Position numbers and translations under genes: made by a program. Positions 49,104-59,843 of a stretch of DNA of 64,000 nucleotides are shown here, in pieces. Numbering within the stretch: the first letter of the stretch is position 1; every line of letters begins with the position of its first letter. The notes beneath the pieces are model-generated. The model was not told where the DNA came from and did not search any database. It worked only from the letters and a program-made list of their open reading frames with translations. This DNA comes from Paraburkholderia phosphatilytica (GTDB taxonomy: Bacteria > Pseudomonadota > Gammaproteobacteria > Burkholderiales > Burkholderiaceae), in the NCBI RefSeq assembly GCF_003443895.1, contig NZ_QQOA01000003.1, positions 1 to 64,000 of the forward strand. Direction: 5' to 3'.

Positions 49104-50327
49104 CTACTGAATGGCGCGTTCCGTGTATTCGGTGCGCGCCGCGCGCTGAAACACGGCCGGCAGCCGGTCGATGAACGCGGTGGCCGCGCGGCGCGCCGCC
49201 GCGTCGGCTTCAATCACATCGTCGAGACTCGCGGCGCGGCGGTTCGGCAGTGCGTTCAGCACGGCATCGACCGTGTCCGCGATCGCCATGAAACCGATCC
49301 GGCGCGCGAGGAACGCCTCGACGGCCACTTCGTTCGCGGCGTTCAGCGCCGCGCTCGCGACGCCGCCCTCGGCCAGCGCTTTCAGTGCGAGCGCGAGACA
49401 CGGGAAGCGCGCGTAGTCCGGCTTTTCGAACGACAGCGACGCGACCTGCGCGAGGTCCAGCGGCGCGACGCCCGAGTCGACCCGCTCCGGAAACGCCAGC
49501 GCGTGCGCGATCGGTGTACGCATGTCGGGATTGCCCAGTTGCGCGAGCACCGATCCGTCCGCGTACGACACCATCGAATGGATCACGCTCTGCGGATGGA
49601 TCAACACTTCGATGCGCTCGCCGGGCAGATCGAACAGCCAGTGCGCCTCGATCACTTCGAGGCCCTTGTTCATCATCGTGGCCGAATCGACCGAGATCTT
49701 GCGGCCCATCGACCAGTTCGGGTGCTTGCAGGCTTCGTCCGGTGTCACGTCGGTGAGCGTGGACGGCTCGCGGGTGCGGAACGGGCCGCCCGACGCGGTG
49801 AGGATGATCTTCGACACGCCGCCGTGCAGTGCCGCTTCGCGCGGCAGGCACTGGAAGATCGCGTTGTGCTCGCTGTCCACCGGCAGCAGGATCGCGCCAT
49901 GGTCGCGCACCGCGTCCATGAAGATCGCGCCGGACATCACGAGCGCTTCCTTGTTCGCGAGCAGGATGCGCTTGCCCGAGCGCGCGGCGGCGAGACTCGG
50001 CGCAAGACCCGCCGCGCCGACGATCGCGGCCACGACCGTATCGCAGCCGCCGCTCTTCGCGACCTCGACGAGTGCGTCGGGACCGTACGTGACCTCGATG
50101 CGGCTGCCCGCGTCGCGCAGCTTCTGCTGAACCACGCGCGCGGTCTCCGCATCGCCGACCACGGCCACTTCCGGCGAGAAGCGCAGGCATTGTTCGACGA
50201 GCTTGTCGCCGTTGCGATGCGCGGTCAGCGCGTAGACGGAGAAACGGTCGGGATGACGCGCGACGACGTCGAGCGTGCTGTCTCCGATCGAGCCCGTGGA
50301 ACCGAGCAGGGTAAGTCGTTTTTGCAT
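49104..50327 (-). CDS. dxr: 1-deoxy-D-xylulose-5-phosphate reductoisomerase
   Basis: 407 residues. NADPH motif [16 protein letters not shown] at the start, [21 protein letters not shown] and TASGGPF, then [27 protein letters not shown] and the [12 protein letters not shown] dimer motif. It makes MEP, the first committed intermediate of the non-mevalonate isoprenoid pathway, which supplies undecaprenyl phosphate for UppS nearby. It lies 10 bases upstream of rseP. Confidence 0.96.
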   Translation of the reverse strand: MQKRLTLLGSTGSIGDSTLDVVARHPDRFSVYALTAHRNGDKLVEQCLRFSPEVAVVGDAETARVVQQKLRDAGSRIEVTYGPDALVEVAKSGGCDTVVAAIVGAAGLAPSLAAARSGKRILLANKEALVMSGAIFMDAVRDHGAILLPVDSEHNAIFQCLPREAALHGGVSKIILTASGGPFRTREPSTLTDVTPDEACKHPNWSMGRKISVDSATMMNKGLEVIEAHWLFDLPGERIEVLIHPQSVIHSMVSYADGSVLAQLGNPDMRTPIAHALAFPERVDSGVAPLDLAQVASLSFEKPDYARFPCLALALKALAEGGVASAALNAANEVAVEAFLARRIGFMAIADTVDAVLNALPNRRAASLDDVIEADAAARRAATAFIDRLPAVFQRAARTEYTERAIQ

Positions 50328-50337
50328 GTCTCTTTCT

Positions 50338-51156
50338 CTAGCCGAAGAGCGACAACGCGAGCATCGCGAGCGGCAGCACCGGCAGCAGTGCGTCGATGCG
50401 GTCGAGGACGCCGCCGTGTCCCGGCAGCAGACCGCTGGAATCTTTCACGCCGGCCTGGCGTTTCATCGTCGACTCGAACAGATCGCCGACGATGCTGAAG
50501 GCCACCAGCACGGTCAGCGCGCCGAGCGCCGCGGCGGCCCCGCGGCCGAACAGCGCGGAATACAGGGTCGGTTCGAAGGCGTGCGCGAGGACGGCAACCG
50601 TCGAGACCACCAGCACGGCGATCCAGCCGCCGAGCGCGCCCTCCCAGGTCTTGCCCGGACTGATCGCGGGGGCGAGCTTGTGCCGGCCGAACGCCTTCCC
50701 GGCAAAGTATGCGCCTATATCGGCCAGCCAGACCACCAGCAGCAGCGACAGCACGAACGGCACGCCAACCGCGCGCGCCGCGACGAGCGCGTGCCAGCTT
50801 GCGAGCATGAGCACGATGCCGGCGGCAAGCAGGAACGGCCGCCACGGACCGGCGGCGAGCGTCGGGCGGCGCAGCAGCACGAACGGGCCGGCGCAGATCC
50901 AGAAGATCGCGGCGGCCTCGAACAGCGGCTTCACGACGCCGCCGAGCCGCGCAGTCGCGACCAGAATTGCGCCTGCGATGGCCGCGTAGACGATCGCGCC
51001 GGCGCCGCCAAGCTTCAGCAGACGTGCCCACTCCCACGCCGCGAACACGACGACGACGCCGATCAGCGCGCCAAACGCGCCGATCGGGGCAAACAGGGTA
51101 ACCGGCAGGAAGATGGCCAGCAGGACGAGCGCCGTGATGACGCGGGTCTTCAGCAT
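50338..51156 (-). CDS. cdsA: Phosphatidate cytidylyltransferase
   Basis: 272 residues from ATG 51156, which overlaps the uppS stop by 7 bases. About eight membrane segments and the CTP-transferase signature near residues 180-245: [12 protein letters not shown], and the C-terminal [36 protein letters not shown]. It makes CDP-diacylglycerol for phospholipids in the inner membrane. It is 10 bases before dxr. Confidence 0.95.
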   Translation of the reverse strand: MLKTRVITALVLLAIFLPVTLFAPIGAFGALIGVVVVFAAWEWARLLKLGGAGAIVYAAIAGAILVATARLGGVVKPLFEAAAIFWICAGPFVLLRRPTLAAGPWRPFLLAAGIVLMLASWHALVAARAVGVPFVLSLLLVVWLADIGAYFAGKAFGRHKLAPAISPGKTWEGALGGWIAVLVVSTVAVLAHAFEPTLYSALFGRGAAAALGALTVLVAFSIVGDLFESTMKRQAGVKDSSGLLPGHGGVLDRIDALLPVLPLAMLALSLFG

Positions 51157-51932
51157 GGAAGCGGGTCGACGTTCTGCGACTGAGGCTCGAGCTGCGCGCT
51201 GGTGCGGCCGAAACGGCGTTCGCGTTCCGTGTAGGAATCGATCGCATGGCCGAGGGCGTCCGCGTCGAAGTCCGGCCAGTAGGTGTCGGTGAAGTAGAAC
51301 TCGGTGTACGCGAGCTGCCACAGCAGGAAATTGCTGACGCGCTGCTCGCCGCCCGTGCGGATGAAGAGGTCCGGTTCGGGCGCATAGGCCATCGCCAGAT
51401 GCTGCTCGAACGACTCCTCGGTCACGTCGACGGGCTTGCCCGCGAGCGCCGACTGCTCGGCGAGCTTGCGGGTGGCCTGCATGATGTCCCAACGACCGCC
51501 GTAGTTCGCGGCGATCGTCAGCGTGAGACGGGTGTTGCGCGCGGTCTTGGTTTCCGCGCGGCGAATCAGGTCCTGGATCTTCGCGTCGAATTTGGTCAGA
51601 TCGCCGACCACGCGCAGACGGATGCCGTTCGCGTGCAGCTTGCCGATCTCGCGCTCCAGCGCGGTGACGAAGAGGCGCATCAGGAACGACACTTCCTCGT
51701 TCGGGCGGCGCCAGTTTTCCGAGCTGAACGCGAACAGTGTCAGATATTCCACGCCGCGCCGCGCGCAGGCTTCGACCGCGGCACGCACCGCGTCGACGCC
51801 GCGCGTGTGACCCGCGACGCGCGGCAGCCGGCGTTGCGTCGCCCAGCGGCCGTTGCCGTCCATGATGATCGCGATGTGGCGCGGAACTGCCGCGACATCG
51901 GGTACGCGCACGGTGGAGCTGGTATAGGTCAT
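51150..51932 (-). CDS. uppS: Undecaprenyl diphosphate synthase
   Basis: 260 residues, slightly long. [29 protein letters not shown] holds the catalytic Asp and P-loop; FSSENWRRP, and the C-terminal [30 protein letters not shown], complete the cis-prenyltransferase motifs. It makes the C55 carrier lipid for peptidoglycan and O-antigen. It overlaps cdsA. Confidence 0.96.
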   Translation of the reverse strand: MTYTSSTVRVPDVAAVPRHIAIIMDGNGRWATQRRLPRVAGHTRGVDAVRAAVEACARRGVEYLTLFAFSSENWRRPNEEVSFLMRLFVTALEREIGKLHANGIRLRVVGDLTKFDAKIQDLIRRAETKTARNTRLTLTIAANYGGRWDIMQATRKLAEQSALAGKPVDVTEESFEQHLAMAYAPEPDLFIRTGGEQRVSNFLLWQLAYTEFYFTDTYWPDFDADALGHAIDSYTERERRFGRTSAQLEPQSQNVDPLPC

Positions 51933-52008
51933 GGCCGTTGATACTGTAACTGCGGGTGAAGAAAAAACCTGAGCGGCGAGGCGGACGCGGGCCGGGCCCG
52001 CGCCGGCG

Positions 52009-52569
52009 TCACACCGTCATGATCTCGCCTTCCTTGGTCTGGACGAGCTTGTCGATCTCGCCGACGAAACGGTCGGTCAGCTTCTGGATCTCGTCGCCGG
52101 AACGACGCTCGTCGTCTTCCGAAATTTCCTTGTCCTTGACGAGCTTCTTCAGCTGTTCATTGGCGTCGCGACGCAGATTGCGCACGGCCACCTTGGCCGT
52201 TTCGCCTTCGCTCTTGACGACCTTCGTCAGCTCGCGGCGACGCTCTTCGGTGAGCGCGGGCATCGGCACGCGGATCAGGTCGCCGGCGGTGGCCGGATTC
52301 AGACCCAGGTCCGATTCGCGAATCGCCTTCTCGACGACCGGCACCATCTTCTTTTCCCACGGCTGCACGCCGATCGTGCGGGCGTCGACGAGCGTCAGGT
52401 TGGCCACCTGCGAAATCGGCACGGGCGAGCCGTAGTAGTCGACCTGAATGTGGTCGAGCAGCCCCGTGTGCGCGCGACCGGTGCGGATCTTCGACAGATC
52501 GTTCTTGAATGCGTCGAGCGAGCGTTGCATCTTCTGCTCGGCGCCTTTTTTGATATCAGCGGCAGTCAT
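52009..52569 (-). CDS. frr: Ribosome recycling factor
   Basis: 186 residues, the usual size. The coiled-coil domain I and beta/alpha domain [63 protein letters not shown] is the family signature, with [25 protein letters not shown]. It splits post-termination ribosomes with EF-G. It lies 82 bases downstream of pyrH. Confidence 0.96.
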   Translation of the reverse strand: MTAADIKKGAEQKMQRSLDAFKNDLSKIRTGRAHTGLLDHIQVDYYGSPVPISQVANLTLVDARTIGVQPWEKKMVPVVEKAIRESDLGLNPATAGDLIRVPMPALTEERRRELTKVVKSEGETAKVAVRNLRRDANEQLKKLVKDKEISEDDERRSGDEIQKLTDRFVGEIDKLVQTKEGEIMTV

Positions 52570-52651
52570 TGAAACCTCCGAACCTTCAAAAACAGTTGCG
52601 GGCCCGCCGTCGCATTCAGGCGGCGACCCGGCCCACGTGTGACGTGAGAGT

Positions 52652-53365
52652 TTACACGTGGACGAGCGTGCCCTCGTCCTCGCCCTGAACGATGCGCTTC
52701 AGCGCGCCCGGCTTGACGATCGAAAACACGCGGATCGGCAGCTTCTGGTCGCGGCACAGCGCAAACGCCGTCGCGTCCATCACCTGCAGATTGCGGCCGA
52801 TCGCCTCGTCGAAGCTGATCGTCGTATAGCGCGTCGCCGTCGGATCTTTTTTCGGATCGGCGGAGTATACGCCGTCCACCTTGGTCGCCTTCAGCACCAC
52901 TTCCGCGCCGATCTCCGAGCCGCGCAGCGCGGCCGCCGTATCGGTCGTGAAGAACGGGTTGCCGGTACCGGCCGCGAACACGACCACCTTGCCCTCTTCC
53001 AGCTGGCGGATCGCCCGCGGACGGATGTACGGCTCGACGACCTGGTCCATGCGCAGCGCCGACTGCACGCGCGCCTCGATCCCGGCGTGACGCATCGCGT
53101 CCTGCAGCGCGAGCGCGTTCATCATCGTGGCGAGCATCCCCATGTAGTCGGCCGTGGCGCGATCCATGCCCGCCGCGCCGCCCGCGACGCCGCGGAAGAT
53201 GTTACCGCCACCGATCACCACCGCGAGTTGCGTGCCAAGGCGAACCACCTCGGCCACGTCTGCCACCATTCTTTCGATTGTCGCGCGATTGATGCCGAAA
53301 GCATCGTCGCCCATCAGAGCTTCACCGGAGAGTTTGAGCAGAACACGTTTGTATGCAGTGGGCAT
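52652..53365 (-). CDS. pyrH: UMP kinase
   Basis: 237 residues from ATG 53365 (extra upstream open frame rejected). Amino-acid kinase fold: [73 protein letters not shown]. It phosphorylates UMP to UDP and is regulated allosterically by GTP and UTP. It lies 363 bases from tsf. Confidence 0.96.
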   Translation of the reverse strand: MPTAYKRVLLKLSGEALMGDDAFGINRATIERMVADVAEVVRLGTQLAVVIGGGNIFRGVAGGAAGMDRATADYMGMLATMMNALALQDAMRHAGIEARVQSALRMDQVVEPYIRPRAIRQLEEGKVVVFAAGTGNPFFTTDTAAALRGSEIGAEVVLKATKVDGVYSADPKKDPTATRYTTISFDEAIGRNLQVMDATAFALCRDQKLPIRVFSIVKPGALKRIVQGEDEGTLVHV

Positions 53366-53728
53366 GGAGGTATCCAGATCGCGCTGAGAGAGAGACGGCA
53401 ACTTGAGACTGTAGGGGTGAAATGCTGATTCGGGCAAGCGCCGCCAAATTGACCTCCCGGCGTGTCCGCTCAGGGCCTGCCGCAAGGCTGCCGGAGGCCT
53501 GCAAGCCGCCTGGGAGACGGCTTGCGGACCGGCGTGCGGTCCTGGCGGGCGCCTGCCGGAACGGTCGGCCGATAGGGATCTGCCCGCGGCTTTCGTTGCT
53601 GGCGCTGCCGACCGCGGCGGGCTGGTTGACCCGTCGCGGGTACTGCGATGCTACCTGCCGCGCGCTTAATGGTTCCTTAAAGCGGGCCTTTGAAAGACCC
53701 GCGAACAATCGTGGCGCGGCGAACGGCC
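53366..53728. other. Long pyrH-tsf intergenic region
   Basis: 363 bases. Near 53682-53702, read on the minus strand, a hairpin with a GCGGG/CCCGC stem is followed by a short T run (TTTAAGG), a weak tsf terminator. Elsewhere it is GC-rich with several partial dyads but no reading frame that looks like a gene. Confidence 0.45.
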
Positions 53729-54613
53729 TTATTGCTGCTTTGCAGCAGCTGCGACCTGCGCGGCCACTTCGGCAGCGAAGTCGTCCTGACGCTTCTCGAT
53801 GCCTTCGCCGACCACGAACAGCGTGAACTTCTGCACCGATGCGCCGGCTGCCTTCAGCATCTGTTCGATCGTCTGCTTGTCGTTCTTCACGAACGGCTGG
53901 TTCAGCAGCGACACTTCCTTCAGGTACTTCTGCACCGAACCGTCGACCATCTTCGCGACGATTTCAGCCGGCTTGCCCGACTCAGCGGCCTTCTGCTCGG
54001 CGATGCTGCGTTCCTTCGCGATCAGATCCGCCGGCACGTCGTCCGACGACAGCGAGACCGGCTTCATCGCGGCGATGTGCATCGCGACGTCCTTGCCGAC
54101 CTGCTCGTCCGCGCCGGTGTACTCGACCAGCACGCCGATGCGCGTGCCGTGCAGGTACGCAGCCAGCTTGTTCGACGTTTCGAAGCGCACGAAACGGCGG
54201 ATCGTCATGTTCTCGCCGATCTTGCCGATCAGCGCCGAGCGGACGGCGTCGACCGTCGAGCCGTCGAACGGCAGCGCCGACAGCGCGGCCACGTCGGCCG
54301 GGTTCTGCGTCGCGATCAGTTCGGCGACCTTGTTACAGAACGCGAGGAAGTCGTCGTTTTTCGAAACGAAGTCGGTTTCGCAGTTGAGCTCGACGAGCGC
54401 ACCCGCGCCGCCGCCGATGAACGATGCGACCACGCCTTCGGCCGTCACGCGCGCCGCCGCCTTGCTCGCCTTGTTGCCGAGCTTGACGCGCAGCAGCTCT
54501 TCGGCGCGCGCCATGTCGCCGTCGGCTTCCGTCAGCGCCTTCTTGCACTCCATCATCGGCGCGTCGGTCTTCGCGCGCAGTTCTGCCACCATGCTTGCGG
54601 TAATTGCCGCCAT
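53729..54613 (-). CDS. tsf: Elongation factor Ts
   Basis: 294 residues from ATG 54613 (a further ATG nine codons upstream is less likely). N-terminal UBA-like domain, [35 protein letters not shown], then the EF-Tu-binding core, [23 protein letters not shown]. It exchanges GDP on EF-Tu. It is downstream of rpsB with an attenuator between. Confidence 0.96.
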   Translation of the reverse strand: MAAITASMVAELRAKTDAPMMECKKALTEADGDMARAEELLRVKLGNKASKAAARVTAEGVVASFIGGGAGALVELNCETDFVSKNDDFLAFCNKVAELIATQNPADVAALSALPFDGSTVDAVRSALIGKIGENMTIRRFVRFETSNKLAAYLHGTRIGVLVEYTGADEQVGKDVAMHIAAMKPVSLSSDDVPADLIAKERSIAEQKAAESGKPAEIVAKMVDGSVQKYLKEVSLLNQPFVKNDKQTIEQMLKAAGASVQKFTLFVVGEGIEKRQDDFAAEVAAQVAAAAKQQ

Positions 54614-54739
54614 CATTCGCTCCTTGAGTCTGTCTGTCACACGCCGCCCGCTGTTCGATGCCGGCGGCAGCCATTCGTTTCCGCGCTACGCGCATTTTTG
54701 CGCGTGCTGCCGACCGCCTGATTACAAACGGCGCGGCTT

Positions 54740-54772
54740 AAAAAAAGGGGGCCTGTAGCAAGCCCCCTTTTT
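54740..54772 (-). terminator. rpsB-tsf intergenic terminator/attenuator
   Basis: Stem GGGGGC (54747-54752) with GCCCCC (54762-54767), loop of 9, extended by A/T pairs. On the minus strand it ends in seven T (complement of A54740-54746). It lies between the rpsB stop and the tsf start, so it should terminate part of the rpsB transcripts and lower tsf expression. It can also act on the plus strand. Confidence 0.85.
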
Positions 54773-54791
54773 GGCCGGTCACGGGGCAGAT

Positions 54792-55544
54792 TTACGCCTC
54801 CGGGCTGACCTCGACGAACTCGTCGCCTTCATCGCCGCGAGCAGCCTGCACGACTTCGTTGACCGCGTTCGCACGGCCTTCGAGGATCGCGTCGGCCACG
54901 CCTTCCGCGTACAGCGCGACAGCCTTGCTGGCGTCGTCGTTGCCCGGGATCACGTAGTCGATGCCTTCCGGCGAGTGGTTCGTGTCGACCACGGCGATGA
55001 CCGGCACGCCGAGCTTGTTCGCTTCGGTGACGGCAATCTTGTGGTAGCCGACGTCGACGACGAAGATCGCGTCAGGAATGCCCGGCATGTCCTTCACGCC
55101 GCCGATCGACTTCTGCAGCTTGGCGATTTCGCGTTCGAACAGGAGCGCTTCCTTCTTGCTCATCTTTTCGAGCTCGCCCGCTTCGACCGCCGCTTCCATG
55201 TCCTTCAGGCGCTTGATCGACACCTTCAGCGTCTTGAAGTTGGTCAGCATGCCGCCGAGCCAGCGCGCGTTGACGAACGGCATGCCCGCGCGTGCTGCTT
55301 CCTGCGCGATCGTGTCGCGCGACTGACGCTTCGTGCCGACGAACAGGATCGTGCCGCGATTCGCTGCCAGTTGACGCACGTACTTCAGCGCGTCGTTGTA
55401 CATCGGCAGCGTCTTTTCGAGGTTGATGATGTGAATCTTGTTGCGATGACCGAAAATGAACGGGGCCATCTTCGGGTTCCAGAAGCGCGTCTGGTGACCG
55501 AAGTGGACACCGGCTTCCAGCATTTGACGCATGGTGACTGCCAT
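54792..55544 (-). CDS. rpsB: 30S ribosomal protein S2
   Basis: 250 residues: [28 protein letters not shown] and [49 protein letters not shown] are the S2 signatures. It binds the small-subunit head/platform. Its predicted promoter is about 240 bases upstream, leaving a long leader that could carry S2 autoregulation. The tsf gene follows after an attenuator. Confidence 0.97.
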   Translation of the reverse strand: MAVTMRQMLEAGVHFGHQTRFWNPKMAPFIFGHRNKIHIINLEKTLPMYNDALKYVRQLAANRGTILFVGTKRQSRDTIAQEAARAGMPFVNARWLGGMLTNFKTLKVSIKRLKDMEAAVEAGELEKMSKKEALLFEREIAKLQKSIGGVKDMPGIPDAIFVVDVGYHKIAVTEANKLGVPVIAVVDTNHSPEGIDYVIPGNDDASKAVALYAEGVADAILEGRANAVNEVVQAARGDEGDEFVEVSPEA

Positions 55545-55788
55545 GAAATTCTCCGCCAGGGTTGGGTCTTAGGCCGGCTGCCGCATCCGCGATGCGCACC
55601 GCTTTTGCGGTTAATGCGATCGCGGACACCCAGGGTGCGCCGGCCTGCGAATTTGCCGCTACCTGCCTGCGCCCGAAAAAGGCGCCGACCGGTAACAGCC
55701 ACTTGCCAAGCCGCTTTGGCCGTTCCGCCGTGCTTCCGCCTTGTTTCGACAGGAGCATCAGGGAAAACCATGAGCGACTTAGCCAGCG

Positions 55789-55818
55789 ATTATAGCATGC
55801 GTGTATTGCATGGCTCAA
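55789..55818 (-). promoter_or_regulatory. rpsB promoter
   Basis: On the minus strand, -35 TTGAGC (55818-55813) and a perfect -10 TATAAT (55794-55789), spacer 18 bases. The start site would be near 55782, so the rpsB transcript has a leader of about 240 bases. Confidence 0.75.
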
Positions 55819-55987
55819 CCCGCCCGGACGGCCCTGTTAGCCCAACGTGAGAATGCCCGGTCAGCGCAAAGCAAGAATGTCCGCTCGGTGGTGAGCGGGC
55901 GACGCGCGATCCATCTTCCCCACTGCTCCCGCCTGTTCTCCTAAGGCGCTACAATATTGCTACAGCCGGATCAACGCGGCGGCAAGA

Positions 55988-56014
55988 GGTCACGGTGCAG
56001 ACCGTGGCCTTTTT
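55988..56014 (+). terminator. Early terminator-like hairpin upstream of map
   Basis: An 8-base stem with one G-U pair, GGTCACGG (55988-55995) and CCGTGGCC (56002-56009), loop of 6, then five T (56010-56014). It is 155 bases before the map start and only about 35 bases after a TACAAT-like -10. It could end a very short RNA or act as an attenuator of map. Confidence 0.55.
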
Positions 56015-56168
56015 CATTTGGGCCGCGGCGGTATTGTCGAACGGCGGTCAACCGCGGTCGAACCGCGCGCCGCCTTGCGCGATACGCGGGCACGCGGGTC
56101 GGGGAAGAGGCGGTTTCGTCGCAAGCGAAAGTCGCAGATCCTTTTAAAATTAATGGGTTAGAAGGTAT

Positions 56169-56978
56169 ATGGCTATTACGCTCAGAAACGAGGACGAGAT
56201 TGCGCAGATGCGCGTCGCCTGCCGGCTCGGCAGCGAAGTGCTCGACTTCATCACGCCGCACGTCGTCGCCGGCATCACGACGGGCGAGCTGGACCGCCTG
56301 TGCCACGAGTACATGCTGAACGTGCAGGGCACGGTCCCGGCGCCGCTGAACTACCAGCCGCCCGGCTACCCGCCGTACCCGAAGGCCACCTGCATTTCGG
56401 TCAACGACGTGATCTGCCACGGCATCCCCGGCGACAAGACGCTCAAGAACGGCGATGCGCTCAACATCGACATCACCGTCATCAAGAACGGCTTTTTCGG
56501 CGACACGAGCCGCATGTTCATCGTCGGCGAAGGCTCGATTCTCGCGAAGCGCCTCGTGCAGACCACCTACGAATGCATGTGGCTCGGCATCGACCAGGTG
56601 CGCCCCGGCGCGCATCTCGGCGACATCGGCCATGCGATCCAGCGGCATGCCGAAGCGCAGGGCTACAGCGTCGTGCGCGAGTACTGCGGCCACGGCATCG
56701 GCACGGTGTTCCACGACGAGCCGCAGATCCTGCACTATGGCCGTCCGGGCACCGGCATCGAACTGCAGACCGGCATGATCTTCACGGTCGAACCGATGAT
56801 CAACGCCGGCCGCCGCGACATCCGCACGATGCCCGACCAGTGGACCGTGAAAACGCGCGACCGCAGCCTGTCGGCGCAGTGGGAACACACCGTGCTCGTC
56901 TCGGAAACCGGCTACGAAGTGCTGACCGTGTCCGCGGGCACGCCGGCCAAACCAGCGATCGTCGCCGCGGTCGCGTAA
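56169..56978 (+). CDS. map: Methionine aminopeptidase, type I
   Basis: 269 residues. Metal ligands and motifs appear in order: NVNDVICHGIP region (HGIPGDKTLKNGDALNID with the first Asp), FFGDTSRMF (second Asp), YCGHGIGTVFHDEPQ (His), MIFTVEPMIN (Glu) and EHTVLVSETG (Glu). It removes the initiator Met after deformylation. The RBS GAAGGT lies 4 bases before ATG. It is divergent from rpsB, as in E. coli. Confidence 0.96.
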   Translation: MAITLRNEDEIAQMRVACRLGSEVLDFITPHVVAGITTGELDRLCHEYMLNVQGTVPAPLNYQPPGYPPYPKATCISVNDVICHGIPGDKTLKNGDALNIDITVIKNGFFGDTSRMFIVGEGSILAKRLVQTTYECMWLGIDQVRPGAHLGDIGHAIQRHAEAQGYSVVREYCGHGIGTVFHDEPQILHYGRPGTGIELQTGMIFTVEPMINAGRRDIRTMPDQWTVKTRDRSLSAQWEHTVLVSETGYEVLTVSAGTPAKPAIVAAVA

Positions 56979-57260
56979 GCGGCCCTGCGAGCGTCAACCG
57001 CCGGGAAGACTCGCTGCCGCGTCGCGGACGCGAGTCGCGTCGACGCCCGACGGAGGTGCGCGGCAGCAGCAAAGCAGGCAAAGAGAACACGCGCGATCAC
57101 GCGAGAGCGTCCCGCGCCTGGTTCGGCCCGCACCGCGCCGCCGCACCGGATCGAACCCGAAATCAGCACACCGTGATCGACCAGCACGCTTCGACCAACA
57201 CGCTTCACCGCTCGCCGTTCGTAGCCCGAACCTTCACCGTCACCCTTTAGCCGCGTGCCC

Positions 57261-59837
57261 ATGAGCGCTCCCGCCGTTGCCCCGACCGAACCGCTGTCCC
57301 TGAAGGCGGACTACAAGCAGGCCAAAGCGCAGCTGCTCGAGCGCTTCCGCACCGCGACCAACGTCGATACCTTGATGCGCGCGCTCGCGCGTCTGACCGA
57401 CCGCACGCTCGCGCAGGCCTGGGCCAGCTGCGAGCTGTCGGGCTCGCTCGCGCTGGTCGCCGTCGGCGGCTTCGGGCGCGGCGAGCTCGCGCCGCATTCG
57501 GACGTCGACATCCTCGTGCTGATGCCCGCGGAGCCCGACGCGGAGCTCGAAGCGCGCATCGAGCGCTTCATCGGCCTCGCGTGGGACCTCGGCCTCGACA
57601 TCGGCAGCAGCGTGCGGACCGTGACCCAGTGTCTCGAAGAAGCCGCCAACGACGTGACCGTGCGCACGTCGCTGCTCGAAGCGCGCCGCATCACCGGCAG
57701 CGCGCCCCTGTTCGCCGGCTTCGCGGAGCGCTATCGCGCCGCACTCGATCCGCGCGCGTTCTTCACCGCGAAGGTGCTCGAGATGCGCCAGCGGCACGCG
57801 CGCTTCCAGGACACGCCGTACAGCCTCGAGCCGAACGTGAAGGAAAGCCCCGGCGGGCTGCGCGATCTGCAGCTGATCCTGTGGATCACGCAGGCGGCTG
57901 AACTGGGCGGCAGCTGGCGCGAGCTCGAGGCAGGCGGCCTGATCACGAACCGCGAGGCGCGCGAACTGCGCCGCAACGAGGCGTTCCTGAAGACGCTGCG
58001 TGCGCGGCTGCACGTGATCTCCGGCCGCCGCCAGGACATCCTCGTGTTCGACCTGCAGAATCCGGTCGCGGAAAGCTTCGGCTACACCGCCACCACGGCG
58101 AAGCGCGCGAGCGAGCAGCTGATGCGCCGCTACTACTGGGCGGCCAAAGCCGTCACGCAGCTCGCGACGATCCTGATCCAGAACATCGAAGCGCAGCTCT
58201 TCCCGAACACGAGCGGCATCACGCGCGTGCTGTCCGATCGCTTCGTCGAGAAGCAGGGCATGCTCGAAATCGCGAGCGACGACGTGTTCGAACGCGAGCC
58301 GAACGCGATCCTCGAAGCGTTCCTGCTGTACGAAGAGACGCCCGGCATCAAGGGGCTGTCGGCGCGCACGCTGCGCGCGCTCTACAACGCGCGCGAACGG
58401 ATGGACACCAGCTGGCGGCGCGACCCTGAAAACCGCCGGCTTTTCATGGCGATCCTGAAGCAGCCCGCGGGCATCACGCATGCGATGCGCCTGATGAACC
58501 AGACGAGCGTGCTGGGCCGCTATCTGCTCAACTTCCGCCGTATCGTCGGGCAGATGCAGCACGACCTGTATCACGTGTACACGGTCGACCAGCACATCCT
58601 GATGGTGCTGCGCAACCTGCGGCGTTTCGCGCTCGCCGAACACGCGCACGAATACCCGTTCTGCAGCCAGCTGATGGCGAACTTCGAGCGGCCGTGGGTG
58701 CTGTACGTGGCGGCGCTCTTCCACGACATCGCGAAGGGCCGCGGCGGCGATCACTCGCAGCTCGGCATGGCCGACGCACGCCGCTTCTGCCGCGAACACG
58801 GCATTGCGGCGGACGACAGCGCGCTCGTCGTGTGGCTGGTGCAGCAGCATCTGACGATGAGTCAGGTCGCGCAGAAGCAGGACACGAGCGACCCTGAAGT
58901 GATCAAGCGCTTCGCGGAGCTGGTCGGCAACGAGCGGCGGCTGACGGCGCTCTATCTGCTGACCGTCGCCGATATCCGCGGCACCAGCCCGAAGGTGTGG
59001 AACAACTGGAAGGGCAAGCTGCTCGAGGACCTCTACCGCGCGACGCTCGCCGTGCTCGGCGGCGCGCGGCCGGACGCGCATTCGGAACTCAAGACGCGGC
59101 GCGAGGAAGCACTCGCGCTGCTGCGGCTCGAAACGGTACCCGACGACGCGCATCGCGCGCTGTGGGACCAGCTCGACGTCGGCTACTTCCTGCGCCACGA
59201 CGCCGCCGATATCGCGTGGCAGACACGCGTGCTGCATCGTTTCGTGCACACCGAAACGCCGATCGTGCGCGCGCGGCCGTCGCCGATTGGCGAGGCGCTG
59301 CAGGTGCTCGTCTACGTGAAGGACCGCCCCGACCTGTTCGCGGCGATCTGCGCGTACTTCGACCGCAGCGGGCTGTCGGTGCTCGATGCGCGGGTCAGCA
59401 CGACGAAGCACGGCTACGCGCTCGACAACTTTCTCGTCGCGCATACCGAGGAAGACGTACATTATCGCGACATCGTGAATCTCGTCGAGCAGGACCTCGG
59501 GCAACGGCTGCGCGATCCGGGCAAGTATCTGCCGGAGCCGTCGAAGGGGCGTCTGTCGCGGCTGTCGCGCACGTTTCCGATCACGCCGCGCGTCGACCTG
59601 CGGGCCGACGAACGTGGTCAGTACTACATCCTGTCCGTGTCGGCGAACGACCGGCCGGGCCTTCTTTATTCGATCGCGCGCGTGCTGGCCGAGCACCGGG
59701 TCGGCGTCCATGCGGCGCGGATCAATACGCTCGGCGAACGTGTCGAAGACGTGTTCCTGCTGGACGGTTACGGCCTGTCCGACAACCGTCTGCAGATTCA
59801 GGTCGAGACCGAACTGCTGCGCGCGATCGCAGTGTGA
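57261..59837 (+). CDS. glnD: Bifunctional uridylyltransferase/uridylyl-removing enzyme GlnD
   Basis: 858 residues from the ATG at 57261 (a GTG two codons earlier is in frame). Nucleotidyltransferase domain with [21 protein letters not shown] domain with [20 protein letters not shown], and two C-terminal ACT domains (about residues 690-858; [27 protein letters not shown] and [29 protein letters not shown]). It modifies PII proteins with UMP in response to glutamine and thereby controls nitrogen assimilation. A 282-base gap with no gene precedes it. Confidence 0.96.
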   Translation: MSAPAVAPTEPLSLKADYKQAKAQLLERFRTATNVDTLMRALARLTDRTLAQAWASCELSGSLALVAVGGFGRGELAPHSDVDILVLMPAEPDAELEARIERFIGLAWDLGLDIGSSVRTVTQCLEEAANDVTVRTSLLEARRITGSAPLFAGFAERYRAALDPRAFFTAKVLEMRQRHARFQDTPYSLEPNVKESPGGLRDLQLILWITQAAELGGSWRELEAGGLITNREARELRRNEAFLKTLRARLHVISGRRQDILVFDLQNPVAESFGYTATTAKRASEQLMRRYYWAAKAVTQLATILIQNIEAQLFPNTSGITRVLSDRFVEKQGMLEIASDDVFEREPNAILEAFLLYEETPGIKGLSARTLRALYNARERMDTSWRRDPENRRLFMAILKQPAGITHAMRLMNQTSVLGRYLLNFRRIVGQMQHDLYHVYTVDQHILMVLRNLRRFALAEHAHEYPFCSQLMANFERPWVLYVAALFHDIAKGRGGDHSQLGMADARRFCREHGIAADDSALVVWLVQQHLTMSQVAQKQDTSDPEVIKRFAELVGNERRLTALYLLTVADIRGTSPKVWNNWKGKLLEDLYRATLAVLGGARPDAHSELKTRREEALALLRLETVPDDAHRALWDQLDVGYFLRHDAADIAWQTRVLHRFVHTETPIVRARPSPIGEALQVLVYVKDRPDLFAAICAYFDRSGLSVLDARVSTTKHGYALDNFLVAHTEEDVHYRDIVNLVEQDLGQRLRDPGKYLPEPSKGRLSRLSRTFPITPRVDLRADERGQYYILSVSANDRPGLLYSIARVLAEHRVGVHAARINTLGERVEDVFLLDGYGLSDNRLQIQVETELLRAIAV

Positions 59838-59843
59838 GCATTC

